A stretch of 34,527 bases of DNA from SXRF01 sp039808985 (GCA_039808985.1 JBDHUC010000024.1:1-34527); one strand, 5' to 3'. Positions 22,293-31,825 are shown, counted from the first letter of the stretch. Numbers and translations are program-made. Notes: generated by a model not told the origin, from the letters alone.

Positions 22293-23669
22293 ATGGACAA
22301 AAAAATTAATATAGCCTTTGCGCTTATAGCAATTTTTTTTGCGTCCCCGCTTAATGCTGAACCAAGCCCTGATATTACAAGCTTTACCCTGGATAATGGG
22401 CTGGAAGTAATAGTTATACCTAACCACCGCGTACCTGCGGTTAACCATACGCTATGGTTCAAGATAGGGGCTGCCGATGACCCATCTGGCAAATCCGGCC
22501 TAGCACATTACCACGAACACGCAATGTTCCTTGGAACAACAAAATATAAATCCGGCGAATATAGCAGCATCATATCAAGTAACGGCGGCGAACAAAATGC
22601 TTTCACCGGCTATGATGCTACGGCTTATTTTGTAAATATTTCCAAGGAAAATCTGCCGCTTGCCATGGCAATGGAAGCCGACAGGATGGGGGATCTTACC
22701 GCGACTGATTCCGATATGGAAAAGGAAAAGCAGGTCATAATCGAAGAGCGCCGCATGCGCATAGACAATAATCCCGATGCCCTTCTTTCTGAACAGGTAA
22801 ACGCCGCGCTGTTTCGCAACCATCCTTATCACTGGCCTAGCATCGGCTGGCAGCATGAAATGAACGGCCTGACCAGGCAGGATGTAATTAACTTTCATAA
22901 AAAATGGTATCATCCCAATAATGCAATACTGATAGTAAGTGGTGACGTTACGCCAGAAGAGGTAAGGCCACTAGCCGAAAAATATTATGGCCCGATACCG
23001 AGGGCCGAAGTCCCTAAACGGATCTGGAATGATGAACCTCCGCAACGCGGCGAAAGGCGCATAATCATGCACCACCCACAGGTAACGCAGCCTGAATTAT
23101 CCAGGACCTATGCCACTGTAAGCCTGGGCTATGGAAATAGTGAAGAAGCCCTGCCTTTGTTTGTATTAGCGCAAATACTGGGCGGCGGAAAAGCCAGCAG
23201 GCTTTATCATGCGCTGGTAGCAGATCAAAAAATAGCCTCGGCTGTAAGCGTGGATTATAATGGCTTTGCGCGTGGGCCAGGAGAATTTTCCATTGATATT
23301 GTTCCAGAGCAGGGCGTGGGAACTGAAAAGCTTGAAGAAGCTGTAGACAGGCAGCTTGCGGAATTTTTAAAAAATGGCCTGACACCTGATGAGCTGGAGC
23401 GCGCAAAAACCTTGCTCAAGGCTGAAACCATTTATGCCCGCGATGGCCTTTCCGGCGTTGCTAATATAATGGGCTGGATAAGGATGATCGGTCTTGGCAC
23501 TGATTATTTCAGCAACTGGCCAAAACTGGTTGATAAAATAACCGCGCAGCAGGTTATGGACGCCGCAAAAGATACGCTTAAGCGCGAACAAGCTGTAACT
23601 TCGCTGTTGCTCCCGCCGGAAGGCACCCAAAAACCCGTTGAAACTCCAAAGAAAGACAATGGAAAATGA
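22293..23669 (+). CDS. M16 family zinc metallopeptidase (active subunit)
   Basis: A 458-residue protein with a signal peptide (FALIAIFFASPLNA). It carries the inverted zinc motif H72-Y-H-E75-H76 in GLAHYHEHAMFLGT, with a third ligand near E152 in EKEKQVIIEERRMRID. The C-terminal half has the substrate-binding repeat of the family (LAQILGGGKASRLYHALV). It is expected to act in the periplasm on short peptides, probably as a heterodimer with the next gene product, which it overlaps by 4 bp. The pairing parallels the catalytic and non-catalytic subunits of mitochondrial processing peptidase. Confidence 0.93.
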   Translation: MDKKINIAFALIAIFFASPLNAEPSPDITSFTLDNGLEVIVIPNHRVPAVNHTLWFKIGAADDPSGKSGLAHYHEHAMFLGTTKYKSGEYSSIISSNGGEQNAFTGYDATAYFVNISKENLPLAMAMEADRMGDLTATDSDMEKEKQVIIEERRMRIDNNPDALLSEQVNAALFRNHPYHWPSIGWQHEMNGLTRQDVINFHKKWYHPNNAILIVSGDVTPEEVRPLAEKYYGPIPRAEVPKRIWNDEPPQRGERRIIMHHPQVTQPELSRTYATVSLGYGNSEEALPLFVLAQILGGGKASRLYHALVADQKIASAVSVDYNGFARGPGEFSIDIVPEQGVGTEKLEEAVDRQLAEFLKNGLTPDELERAKTLLKAETIYARDGLSGVANIMGWIRMIGLGTDYFSNWPKLVDKITAQQVMDAAKDTLKREQAVTSLLLPPEGTQKPVETPKKDNGK

Positions 23670-24991
23670 AAAAAATAATTTTCCTTGCCGTATTTATTTT
23701 TAGCACAGAAGCCTGGGCAACAACCGTTAAAGAAATAAAAACTCCAGGCGGATTTACCGCATGGCTGGTTGAAGAACATTCCCAACCCCTGGTATCTGTG
23801 AGCATAGCATTTAAAAACAGCGGCACAGCCTATGATGAAAATGGCAAGGAAGGCCGCGCCGCAATGACTACCGCCATGCTTGCAGAAGGCGCGGGCGATA
23901 TGGATTCAGAAAACTTCGCCCGCGCGCTGGAGTCACATGCCGTAAAGCTTTCATTCTCCGCCGACAGCGATAATTTCTATGCCGGGCTTGGTATGATAAG
24001 CGAACATAAGGATATTGCATTTTCATATCTGGGCCTTGCGCTTGCTCATCCCCGTTTTGATGATAGCGATTTCGCGCGCATCAAACGCCAGACATTATCA
24101 GCAATAAAGCAGCAACTGGAAAAACCTGGCTATCGTTTATCACGCGCATGGTCCGAAAATCTTTTCGGAACCCATCCCTACAGCAAACCGGAAATGGGAA
24201 CCATTGCTTCGGTAGAAAAAATTACAAAAAATGACCTTAAGAACTTCGCCCGGAATTATTTGTCGCGCAGCAATATTATAATCAGCGTCGTTGGCGATAT
24301 AACAGGGCCAGAGCTTTCAGCGCTGCTGGATAAAAACCTTGCCAGCCTGCCTGCCGCTTATAACCCTGACAGTAAAATTGAGGATATTAAGCTTTCGCAG
24401 CCTTACAAACAGATAATTATAGAACAGGATATTCCGCAAACCATTATACAGTTCGGTATGGAAGGACTTAAACGCAGCGACCCGGATTATATAACCGGCT
24501 ATGTTATGAATTACCTGCTTGGAGGCGGTACCCTGACTTCGCGCCTTAACAATGAAATCCGTGAAAAACGCGGCCTTGCCTATACGGTTTCCACCCAGCT
24601 TGAGCCACTTAGGCATGCCGAGATATTTTACGGCGCCCTTGCCACGCGCAATGAAAAAGCCGGGGAGTCAGTTGATGTGTTAAAACAGACACTTAAGCAA
24701 TTTTCAGAAAATGGGGTAAGCGAAGCTGAATTGGCCGATGCCAAGCATTTTTTAACTGGTTCCTTTGTCGTAAAGCTTGATAGCAATTCAAGCATAGTGA
24801 ATTTCCTTACCATGATGCAATTACAAAATCTGGGAATTGACTATATGGATAAACGTAATAATCTTATAGAAGCAGTAACCGTAAGCCAGGTTAATGACAT
24901 GGCGAAAAGATTGATTAAACTTGATAAATTACAAATTATAATGATCGGCAAGCCACAGATGGCTGCACAAAAGACAACAGATGGAAAATGA
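23666..24991 (+). CDS. M16 family peptidase-like protein, catalytically inactive partner
   Basis: A 441-residue protein with a signal peptide (IIFLAVFIFSTEAWA). It follows the M16 fold but the zinc motif is absent: the position of H-x-x-E-H is taken by GKEGRAAMTTAMLAEGAG. The C-terminal half keeps MNYLLGGGTLTSRLNNEIREKRGLAYT, with the R-x(n)-Y pair that in M16 partners binds substrate. It is translationally coupled to the active subunit (4-bp overlap) and to pgi (4-bp overlap). Confidence 0.92.
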   Translation: MKKIIFLAVFIFSTEAWATTVKEIKTPGGFTAWLVEEHSQPLVSVSIAFKNSGTAYDENGKEGRAAMTTAMLAEGAGDMDSENFARALESHAVKLSFSADSDNFYAGLGMISEHKDIAFSYLGLALAHPRFDDSDFARIKRQTLSAIKQQLEKPGYRLSRAWSENLFGTHPYSKPEMGTIASVEKITKNDLKNFARNYLSRSNIIISVVGDITGPELSALLDKNLASLPAAYNPDSKIEDIKLSQPYKQIIIEQDIPQTIIQFGMEGLKRSDPDYITGYVMNYLLGGGTLTSRLNNEIREKRGLAYTVSTQLEPLRHAEIFYGALATRNEKAGESVDVLKQTLKQFSENGVSEAELADAKHFLTGSFVVKLDSNSSIVNFLTMMQLQNLGIDYMDKRNNLIEAVTVSQVNDMAKRLIKLDKLQIIMIGKPQMAAQKTTDGK

Positions 24992-26286
24992 TGATGCTAT
25001 ATCGCCAAATAACAGACTGCTGCATGCAGGAACAAATCGGGGTGCATGGTTTAAGCCCTGAAGAGGTAGCGGGAATAGCAGCCTCTCTCAAGCCAGGATT
25101 TGATAAGCTTAAAAACCGTGAAATCGAGGGCGCCAACGCATTATTCGATATAACTGCCCGGGCTGATGATTTTGAGGTATTGCAGGCAATTTCTGAGGCA
25201 GTGCGTAAACGTTTCAACCATGTTCTGGTCGTAGGCTCCGGCGGCTCCGGCCTTAGCGCTGCCGCCTTGCTTGCATTTGCGCCATGCCCAGCCCCCAGCT
25301 TCGATTTTCTCGATAATATCGACCCTGATATGCTGGATGATATATTAAATAAAATCCAGATCGAAAATACTTTCATAATCGTAATCAGCAAAAGTGGGAC
25401 AACCCTTGAAACCCTTTGCCAAACCTACACGCTTATCAGCCGCGTAAAAAAAACCATAGGACGTACGGCGCTTCCGGCGCAGATGGTAATAATAACGGAA
25501 CCAGAGGAATATGAAGGGCAAAACCCCTTACGCCAGCTAGGACGTGAATATGATGTGCGGGTGCTTGACCATGAAACCAACATAGGCGGCCGTTTCGCTA
25601 TCCTGACCAATGTCGGGCTGTTGCCTGCAATGATCGCTGGGATAGATATACAAGCCCTGCGCCAGGGGGCGCGTGAAGTACTTGTACAACTCGCGCATGC
25701 TGCAAGCCCGGATGAATTTGCCCCGGCACTCGGCGCAGCCATTCAATATGGCTTCTACCAGCGCAGCCGTAATATAAACGTGATGCTGCCATACAGCCAG
25801 CGCCTGTCAGGGCTTAATGCCTGGCATCGCCAATGCTGGGCCGAAAGCCTGGGCAAGGATGGCAAAGGCACAACCCCGGCGCCGGCAATGGGCAGCACCG
25901 ACCAGCATAGCCAGCTACAGCTTTATCTGAGTGGTCCCAAAGATAAAATATTCACTATGCTTGTGCTTGAACGCGCCGGAACTGGCGATGCCATAGATGT
26001 CCCAGACAACCGCCCGGAGCTTGCTTATATCAAGGGTAAAACCCTTGGCGATGTTATGGCAGCGCAGCAAAAAGCCACTTATGAAACCCTGGTGCATAAC
26101 CGCTGCCCAACCCGGATTATCGAGCTTAGCGGACTTAATGAAAAACATTTCGGCGCGCTTATTATGCATTTTACATTGGAAGTTGTTTTCATGTCCTTCC
26201 TGTTTGAGGTGAATCCTTTTGACCAGCCTGCGGTTGAAGAAAGCAAGGTACTTGCGCGCAAATATTTAGCTGGCGGCGAACAGTGA
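24988..26286 (+). CDS. pgi: Glucose-6-phosphate isomerase, short form
   Basis: A 432-residue protein, well below the ~550 residues of the classical enzyme. Conserved regions remain: VVGSGGSGLSAAALLAF, VISKSGTTLETLC (phosphate loop), the PGI signature TNIGGRFAILTNVGLLP, and GKDGKGTTPAPAMGSTDQHSQL, the second signature with the QHS histidine, plus FEVNPFDQPAVEESK near the C-terminus. It interconverts glucose-6-P and fructose-6-P. It overlaps the M16 gene by 4 bp and mutL by 4 bp. A role restricted to bifunctional phosphoglucose/phosphomannose isomerase is possible but not indicated. Confidence 0.9.
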   Translation: MMMLYRQITDCCMQEQIGVHGLSPEEVAGIAASLKPGFDKLKNREIEGANALFDITARADDFEVLQAISEAVRKRFNHVLVVGSGGSGLSAAALLAFAPCPAPSFDFLDNIDPDMLDDILNKIQIENTFIIVISKSGTTLETLCQTYTLISRVKKTIGRTALPAQMVIITEPEEYEGQNPLRQLGREYDVRVLDHETNIGGRFAILTNVGLLPAMIAGIDIQALRQGAREVLVQLAHAASPDEFAPALGAAIQYGFYQRSRNINVMLPYSQRLSGLNAWHRQCWAESLGKDGKGTTPAPAMGSTDQHSQLQLYLSGPKDKIFTMLVLERAGTGDAIDVPDNRPELAYIKGKTLGDVMAAQQKATYETLVHNRCPTRIIELSGLNEKHFGALIMHFTLEVVFMSFLFEVNPFDQPAVEESKVLARKYLAGGEQ

Positions 26287-28142
26287 TTCGCATTTTACCA
26301 CCCACCCTGATAAACCGTATCGCGGCAGGCGAAGTTATAGAACGTCCCGCATCGGTAGTTAAGGAACTGGTGGAAAATGCACTTGATGCCGGAAGTACCC
26401 ATATTGAGGTTACTCTTGAGCAAGGTGGCAAAAATCTTATTATCGTAACTGACAACGGCAAGGGCATGAACCGCGAGGAACTGCTGCTGGCTATCCAGCG
26501 CCATGCCACCTCAAAACTACCGTCTGACGATCTTCTGGACATACGTTTTCTTGGGTTTCGCGGCGAGGCATTGCCTTCCATAGGCTCAGTAAGCCGCATG
26601 ACTATTACCAGCCGCACAGCAAATAGCGAAAATGCCTGGCAGGTTTCCATAGAAGGCGGCGAAATAAGTGACCCGGTTCCCGCAACACTTGCCCAGGGGA
26701 CATCAATTCATGTGCGCGACCTGTTCTACGCAACACCCGCCCGCCTTAAATTTCTGAAAACTGACCGCACCGAGGTTTCGCAGACTATTGATATGCTAAA
26801 CAGGCTCGCCATGGCACATCATAACGTTTCCTTTCTTCTAAAGAGCGATGGAAAAACAATATTTAAGGCGCAGGCAACGCAGGGAAGGCTGGAGCGCCTG
26901 CGCGATGTTATGGGTAAGGAATTCGCGGAAAATGCATTGCCGCTTTCTCATATCCGTTCTTCTGCAAACCTTACCGGGTTTGCAGCGCTGCCAACCTTCA
27001 ACCGTGGAACTTCAACCGAGCAGTATTTATTCGTATGCGGAAGGCCAGTGCGTGACCGGCTGCTCCTTGGCGCAGTTAAGGGCGCATATCAGGATGTTCT
27101 GGCTCATAACCGCTATCCGGTTGTTGCCTTATTTATCGACCTGCCCAGCGATGAGGTTGACGTTAATGTTCACCCAGCCAAGGCCGAGGTTCGTTTCCGC
27201 GACAGCCAGTTGATAAGGGGAATGATAGTGGGCGCCATCAGGAATGCCCTGTCAGAAGCTGGTTTCAGGGCATCAAATACTGTTGGCGCGCAAGCGCTTG
27301 AACGCTTTGCCCAGACTACGGGCAGCAGCTATTCATATAGCCCTGCGCCTTCTTATAATCCTTCTTATAATTATGGGCAACCACAGCAACAGGCTTTTGC
27401 AACATTGAATGAACCAGCATCGCGCTTTTATGAGCCACAACCTGCTGCCGCAACATCGCTTATGACGCATGATATGCTGCCGCCTCTGGCCCATAGCAGC
27501 GCTCCATACCTGGCTTCGACCAATAAACAGGACCAGAAATTTCGCAGCGAATATATAAATTATCCTCTTGGAGCTGCGCTGTGCCAGCTACATAAAACCT
27601 ATATAATATCCGAAACAGCCGATGGCCTGGTAATAGTTGACCAGCATGCAGCACATGAACGCCTTGTGCTTGAGCAGATGAAATCAACCCTGGGTAAAAA
27701 AGAAATAGCACGGCAAAAACTGCTGATACCAGAAATCGTGCATCTTTCCGAAGCCATGGCCGAGGCCTTGCTTGCCCGTAAGGACGAGCTGCTGGAACTT
27801 GGTTTTTGCATAGAGAGTTTCGGAAGTGAAACTATTATTGTGCGTGAAACCCCTGCCATGCTGGGTGAAATAGATGTCCAGGGGCTGGTACGCGAACTTT
27901 CAGATAATATAAGTGAATATGGCGAAACCCTGGCGCTGCGCGAAAAGATAGACCAACTATCGGGAACCATAGCCTGCCACGGCAGCGTTAGGGCCGGACG
28001 AGTACTTAATACCGAAGAAATGAATGCCCTGCTCAGGCAAATGGAGCAAACGCCTCTTTCAGGGCAATGCAACCATGGCCGCCCAACCTATATAGAACTT
28101 AAACGCAAGGATGTTGAAACCTTGTTCGGGAGGCGGGGATGA
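26283..28142 (+). CDS. mutL: DNA mismatch repair protein MutL (endonuclease type)
   Basis: A 619-residue protein from GTG 26283, which overlaps the pgi stop (GTGA). The GHKL ATPase domain is intact: ELVENALDAGSTHIEV, DNGKGM, GFRGEALPSIGSVSRM. A Q/P/Y-rich linker spans ~340-410. The C-terminal domain has the metal-binding endonuclease motif D453-Q-H-A-x2-E-x4-E (DQHAAHERLVLE) and ACHGSVRAG, as in species without MutH. The final zinc-site motif reads C596-N-H-G-R-P rather than the usual C-P-H-G-R-P. It overlaps the next gene by 4 bp. Confidence 0.97.
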   Translation: MIRILPPTLINRIAAGEVIERPASVVKELVENALDAGSTHIEVTLEQGGKNLIIVTDNGKGMNREELLLAIQRHATSKLPSDDLLDIRFLGFRGEALPSIGSVSRMTITSRTANSENAWQVSIEGGEISDPVPATLAQGTSIHVRDLFYATPARLKFLKTDRTEVSQTIDMLNRLAMAHHNVSFLLKSDGKTIFKAQATQGRLERLRDVMGKEFAENALPLSHIRSSANLTGFAALPTFNRGTSTEQYLFVCGRPVRDRLLLGAVKGAYQDVLAHNRYPVVALFIDLPSDEVDVNVHPAKAEVRFRDSQLIRGMIVGAIRNALSEAGFRASNTVGAQALERFAQTTGSSYSYSPAPSYNPSYNYGQPQQQAFATLNEPASRFYEPQPAAATSLMTHDMLPPLAHSSAPYLASTNKQDQKFRSEYINYPLGAALCQLHKTYIISETADGLVIVDQHAAHERLVLEQMKSTLGKKEIARQKLLIPEIVHLSEAMAEALLARKDELLELGFCIESFGSETIIVRETPAMLGEIDVQGLVRELSDNISEYGETLALREKIDQLSGTIACHGSVRAGRVLNTEEMNALLRQMEQTPLSGQCNHGRPTYIELKRKDVETLFGRRG

Positions 28143-29131
28143 CATATTATATTATCCTCTCTTTTTCCGTATTTTTTATTTCACTTATCGGCACAAAGCT
28201 GGTGATATTAACTATACATAACCGCCCGGTTTCACCCAATATCGAACTTATAACCGGTAAACGCAAATTGCCACCCGCTGCCAATGGCGGCATCGCCCTG
28301 GTGTTTTCCTGCATCATAGGGCTTCTGGGGGCTGAGATCGATTACAGGGTTATACTTTCCATTTTTTTATTAATGGGATTTTCCCTTTTAAATAATATAA
28401 CGCCACTTCCCGGATTGCTAAAATTAATAGTACGTATGGTCGCTATTATAATAGCCGTAAGTATTTTTGATTTTCCAATATTTTCAGGCTTTGCAACCCC
28501 ATTTTTTGATAAAATACTGGCCGTATCATACTGGCTATGGCTGATACACAGCTTTGAAAAGCTTGAAAAAGTAGAGGGTATGCTACCTATACAGATAATT
28601 TCAATTGGCCTCGGCCTGAGCGCCATAACTATTTTATCAGAAAAATTTTTCTCTCCGCTTTCCATACAATCATTAATTTTCTCTACAGCCGGAGCAGGCT
28701 TTCTGTGGTGGAATTTTCATCCGGCAAAAGTCTGGGCCGGAGATATAGCAAGCGTTCCTTGCGGTTTTATTGCCGGATATTTATTATTGCTTGCAGCAGA
28801 TTCAGGATACCCGGAAGCCGCCCTAATACTTCCGGCTTATTTCCTCTCCGACAGTGCAATAACTTTTTTCAACCGCCCTTTTTCAGAGAAGCTTGAAAAA
28901 AATAAAAAACCCAAATCACAGCCGTTATTCTGTTACCGCGCTATTAAAAAGAGCCTGTCGCCAGAATGGATAACACGTACTATTGCTGGCATTAATATGC
29001 TTTTGGTATTATTAGAGGCACAAATATTAATTAGTCCGCAAATGTCTTTATTTAATGTGGCTATAGCTTATGCCATGGTATTTACTTCTATATGGTTTTT
29101 CGCACGTATGATAAATAGTACCGCACTATGA
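28139..29131 (+). CDS. Degenerate WecA/MraY-like polyprenyl-phosphate glycosyl-1-phosphate transferase homologue
   Basis: A 330-residue protein with about 10 hydrophobic segments. It aligns by layout with WecA/WbpL-type transferases: LPPAANGGIAL (~44-54) for the TPRxGG region and N192-FHPAKVWAGD202 for the NxxPAxxFMGD motif. Two catalytic landmarks are changed: the Mg-binding DD is N85-N86 (LLNNITPLPGLLKL), and the NFMDGIDG loop reads SFEKLEKVEG (~138-147). The C-terminal HxHH is also absent. It may be inactive, or a divergent enzyme. It is coupled by 4-bp overlaps to mutL and to a WbpM-like dehydratase, as active WbpL/WecA enzymes often are, so an envelope glycan role remains likely. Confidence 0.75.
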   Translation: MTYYIILSFSVFFISLIGTKLVILTIHNRPVSPNIELITGKRKLPPAANGGIALVFSCIIGLLGAEIDYRVILSIFLLMGFSLLNNITPLPGLLKLIVRMVAIIIAVSIFDFPIFSGFATPFFDKILAVSYWLWLIHSFEKLEKVEGMLPIQIISIGLGLSAITILSEKFFSPLSIQSLIFSTAGAGFLWWNFHPAKVWAGDIASVPCGFIAGYLLLLAADSGYPEAALILPAYFLSDSAITFFNRPFSEKLEKNKKPKSQPLFCYRAIKKSLSPEWITRTIAGINMLLVLLEAQILISPQMSLFNVAIAYAMVFTSIWFFARMINSTAL

Positions 29132-31032
29132 GCATTTATAAATTCGATCGCTCATTTAGAAATTTTATAGCTACCGTGCATGATATAATCATGGCGGCGC
29201 TTAGCTTTCTTTTAGCCGTTTATATACGCTTAGGCGATCAGCAGATTGCGGACTCATTCTCCTACCTGTTTACCGGAATGATAATTTTTACCTCCGTCAG
29301 TGCTATAGTCTTCCTCTATATGCGCCTCTACAGGGGGTCATGGCGTTATGCCTCGATGCGCGACCTGTCAACTATCGTAAAGGCAGTTACTCTATCAATA
29401 TTGATTTTTGCCTTATTGATGTTCGTATTTAATCGTTTAAGCGGTCTGCCACGTTCGGTTTTATTCATAAACTGGATGATACTTCTTATGTTGCTTGGTG
29501 GCCCGCGTTTTATCTATCGAGCCCTCAAGGATCATACGCTCAACTGGAATTTCACTTTAAAAGAAGTCCATAAAATTCCAGTATTGCTTATCGGGGCAGG
29601 GGATGCCGCCGAACAGTTCATACGCAACAGCCAGCGCAATGCCGACTCGCCCTATGAAGTCGTTGGGCTTGTAGATGACGACCCTACCCAGAAAGGCCGC
29701 ACCATACATCGCGTAAATATATATGGTGATACGTCAATCATCCCGGTTATTGTAAAAAAATTATCGCGCAAAGGCCAGAAACCGCAAAAAATTATAATAA
29801 GCGATGAAGATTTTTCCGGATCCGGCATGCGCAGCTTCGTAGATATTGCCGATGATCTGGGAATCCCTCTGGCCAGGCTTCCAAAACTGAGTGAATTCAA
29901 GCAGGGCATAAGTGAAAAAATCAACATCCGCCCTATTGCGGTTGAAGATTTATTGGGCCGTTCACAGCATGTGCTTGACCGCAAGGCGATGCGCGAACTG
30001 GTTGAAGGCAAATGCGTGCTTGTAACTGGCGCAGGCGGTACTATAGGCGGCGAACTTTCCCGCCAGATAGCCTCTTACAACCCAAGCAAATTAATCATTG
30101 TGGAACTAAGCGAATTCAACTCCTACCAGATAGAACGGGAGTTGCGCGCATCTTTCCCATTCCTGTCGCTTAATTGCGTTCTGGGGGATGTACGCGATGA
30201 ATCGCATATAGAAAATATTTTTACAAAATATAAGCCTGAACTTGTTTTCCATGCAGCCGCAGTAAAACATGTTCCAATTGCCGAGTATAATATTGAAGAA
30301 ACAATCCTTACCAATGTATTTGGCACTCGCAACATCGCAGAAGCCTGCATAAAACATAAGGCGCAGGCAATGGTTATGATCTCAACCGACAAGGCTGTAA
30401 ACCCAACGAATGTCATGGGCGCCAGCAAGCGCCTCGCTGAAAGCTATTGCCAGGCGCTGGGCAGGCAGGAACAAAAAGATTCTGACAGTACTACAAAATT
30501 CATTACCGTACGTTTTGGTAATGTACTTGGCTCTACCGGCTCGGTGGTCCCGCTGTTTAATGAGCAGCTATCCCGCGGCGGCCCCATAACAGTTACCGAC
30601 CCGGAAATGACCCGTTATTTCATGACCGTTCGTGAAGCAGTGGAATTGGTGCTGCAAGCCTCGGTTCTTGGGCGCGGCATGAAAGATAAACAGGAATATA
30701 TTTTCGTGCTGGATATGGGGCAACCGATGAAAATACTCGACCTTGCATTGCAAATGATAAAGCTTGCTGGTTTAAAGCCTTACAGCGACATAGATATTGT
30801 TTATACCGGCCTGCGACCAGGCGAAAAGTTATATGAAGAGCTTTTCCACCTGTCGGAAAATATAGTGGAAACCTCGCATAAAGGTATTTTCCTTGCATCC
30901 CCGCGCCAGACCGACCTGGAAACGCTTAAAACATCCTTTGTTTCATTGTTTGAAACCTGCAGGCAAAGAGCATCTGAAAGCGCGCTGGAGATACTGAAAA
31001 AACTCGTACCTGAGTTTACGGCAAGAACATAG
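29128..31032 (+). CDS. Membrane-bound nucleoside-diphosphate-sugar 4,6-dehydratase (WbpM/FlaA1/CapD family)
   Basis: A 634-residue protein. Four N-terminal membrane helices (~12-130) are followed by a first Rossmann domain (LLIGAGDAAEQFIRNSQRN, ~154-172; LVDDDP) and a catalytic SDR domain (VTGAGGTIGGELSRQI, ~299-314). The segment STDKAVNPTNVMGASKRLAE carries T420/D421/K422, with M430 in place of the usual SDR tyrosine and K434, as in WbpM-type UDP-GlcNAc 4,6-dehydratases. RFGNVLGSTGSVVPLF and GLRPGEKLYEELF complete the family pattern. It makes a keto-deoxy sugar precursor for O-antigen or other surface glycans. It overlaps the WecA-like gene by 4 bp. Confidence 0.93.
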   Translation: MSIYKFDRSFRNFIATVHDIIMAALSFLLAVYIRLGDQQIADSFSYLFTGMIIFTSVSAIVFLYMRLYRGSWRYASMRDLSTIVKAVTLSILIFALLMFVFNRLSGLPRSVLFINWMILLMLLGGPRFIYRALKDHTLNWNFTLKEVHKIPVLLIGAGDAAEQFIRNSQRNADSPYEVVGLVDDDPTQKGRTIHRVNIYGDTSIIPVIVKKLSRKGQKPQKIIISDEDFSGSGMRSFVDIADDLGIPLARLPKLSEFKQGISEKINIRPIAVEDLLGRSQHVLDRKAMRELVEGKCVLVTGAGGTIGGELSRQIASYNPSKLIIVELSEFNSYQIERELRASFPFLSLNCVLGDVRDESHIENIFTKYKPELVFHAAAVKHVPIAEYNIEETILTNVFGTRNIAEACIKHKAQAMVMISTDKAVNPTNVMGASKRLAESYCQALGRQEQKDSDSTTKFITVRFGNVLGSTGSVVPLFNEQLSRGGPITVTDPEMTRYFMTVREAVELVLQASVLGRGMKDKQEYIFVLDMGQPMKILDLALQMIKLAGLKPYSDIDIVYTGLRPGEKLYEELFHLSENIVETSHKGIFLASPRQTDLETLKTSFVSLFETCRQRASESALEILKKLVPEFTART

Positions 31033-31044
31033 CAAGTACATAAT

Positions 31045-31782
31045 ATGGTAAAAAATTTTATACGGAACCTGACCGGTAAGAACCGTAACAATAAAACCGA
31101 TGCCCAGCTTGGCGTTATACTTGCCTTTATTGCTGGCGCCATAAATGCTGGCGGTTTTCTTGCTGTTGGCTACTACACTTCCCATATGACCGGCATAGTT
31201 TCTTCGATAGCCGATTTTATTGCCTTAAATAATATCGAATATGCATTATTTTCATTGCTGTTTTTATTTTCATTTATCAGCGGGGCAATCACTTCCAGCA
31301 TAATAATAAATATAGCAAGGACAAGAGAACCAACCAGCGAGTTCGCGCTTGCTTTAATGCTGGAATCAATCTTATTGCTGGTTTTTGGCTTAAGTATGGC
31401 CAATCATGCTGCGCTTACCTTATCAGTTGAAACAACTATTTCACTATTATGTTTTATTATGGGCCTGCAAAACGCCATTATAACAAAAATCTCCGGAGCG
31501 CGGATAAGGACAACTCATGTTACCGGAATTTCAACCGATATAGGGATAGAAATAGGCCGCTATTTTTATTCGCTTTTTGGGAAAAAAGACACTGTAGCAT
31601 TTCAACCAGACAGGCTTAAATTACATTCCATGCTGCTGTTTTCTTTTTTAATAGGCGGTATTTTTGGGGCATTTTCCTTTAAGAATTTTGGCTTCATAAC
31701 AACCATGCCGTTGGCATTTATACTGGCGATACTTGCATCAATACCTGTTTTTGACGATTTTACATCAAGAAATAAGCGATAA
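31045..31782 (+). CDS. DUF1275 (YoaK) family membrane protein
   Basis: A 245-residue protein with about six hydrophobic segments. The N-terminal GVILAFIAGAINAGGFLAVG and YYTSHMTGIVSSIADFIAL are the DUF1275 hallmark, and the middle segment GLQNAIITKISGARIRTTHV followed by TGISTDIGIEIGR is the second conserved block. The family has no established function; transport has been suggested. It is 12 bp after the dehydratase gene and ends the plus-strand run that began at 18664. Confidence 0.88.
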   Translation: MVKNFIRNLTGKNRNNKTDAQLGVILAFIAGAINAGGFLAVGYYTSHMTGIVSSIADFIALNNIEYALFSLLFLFSFISGAITSSIIINIARTREPTSEFALALMLESILLLVFGLSMANHAALTLSVETTISLLCFIMGLQNAIITKISGARIRTTHVTGISTDIGIEIGRYFYSLFGKKDTVAFQPDRLKLHSMLLFSFLIGGIFGAFSFKNFGFITTMPLAFILAILASIPVFDDFTSRNKR

Positions 31783-31793
31783 TATCTCAGTTT

Positions 31794-31825
31794 TTGCTTA
31801 TAAATTATTATAAACATGCTATAGC
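31794..31825 (+). promoter_or_regulatory. purH: Possible purH promoter
   Basis: In the 85-bp gap before purH, TTGCTT (31794-31799) could be a -35, and an extended -10-like TGC-TATAGC (31817-31825) follows. The spacing to TATAGC is long (20 bp), so the call is weak. No purine riboswitch-like pairing was seen in the leader. Confidence 0.25.
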
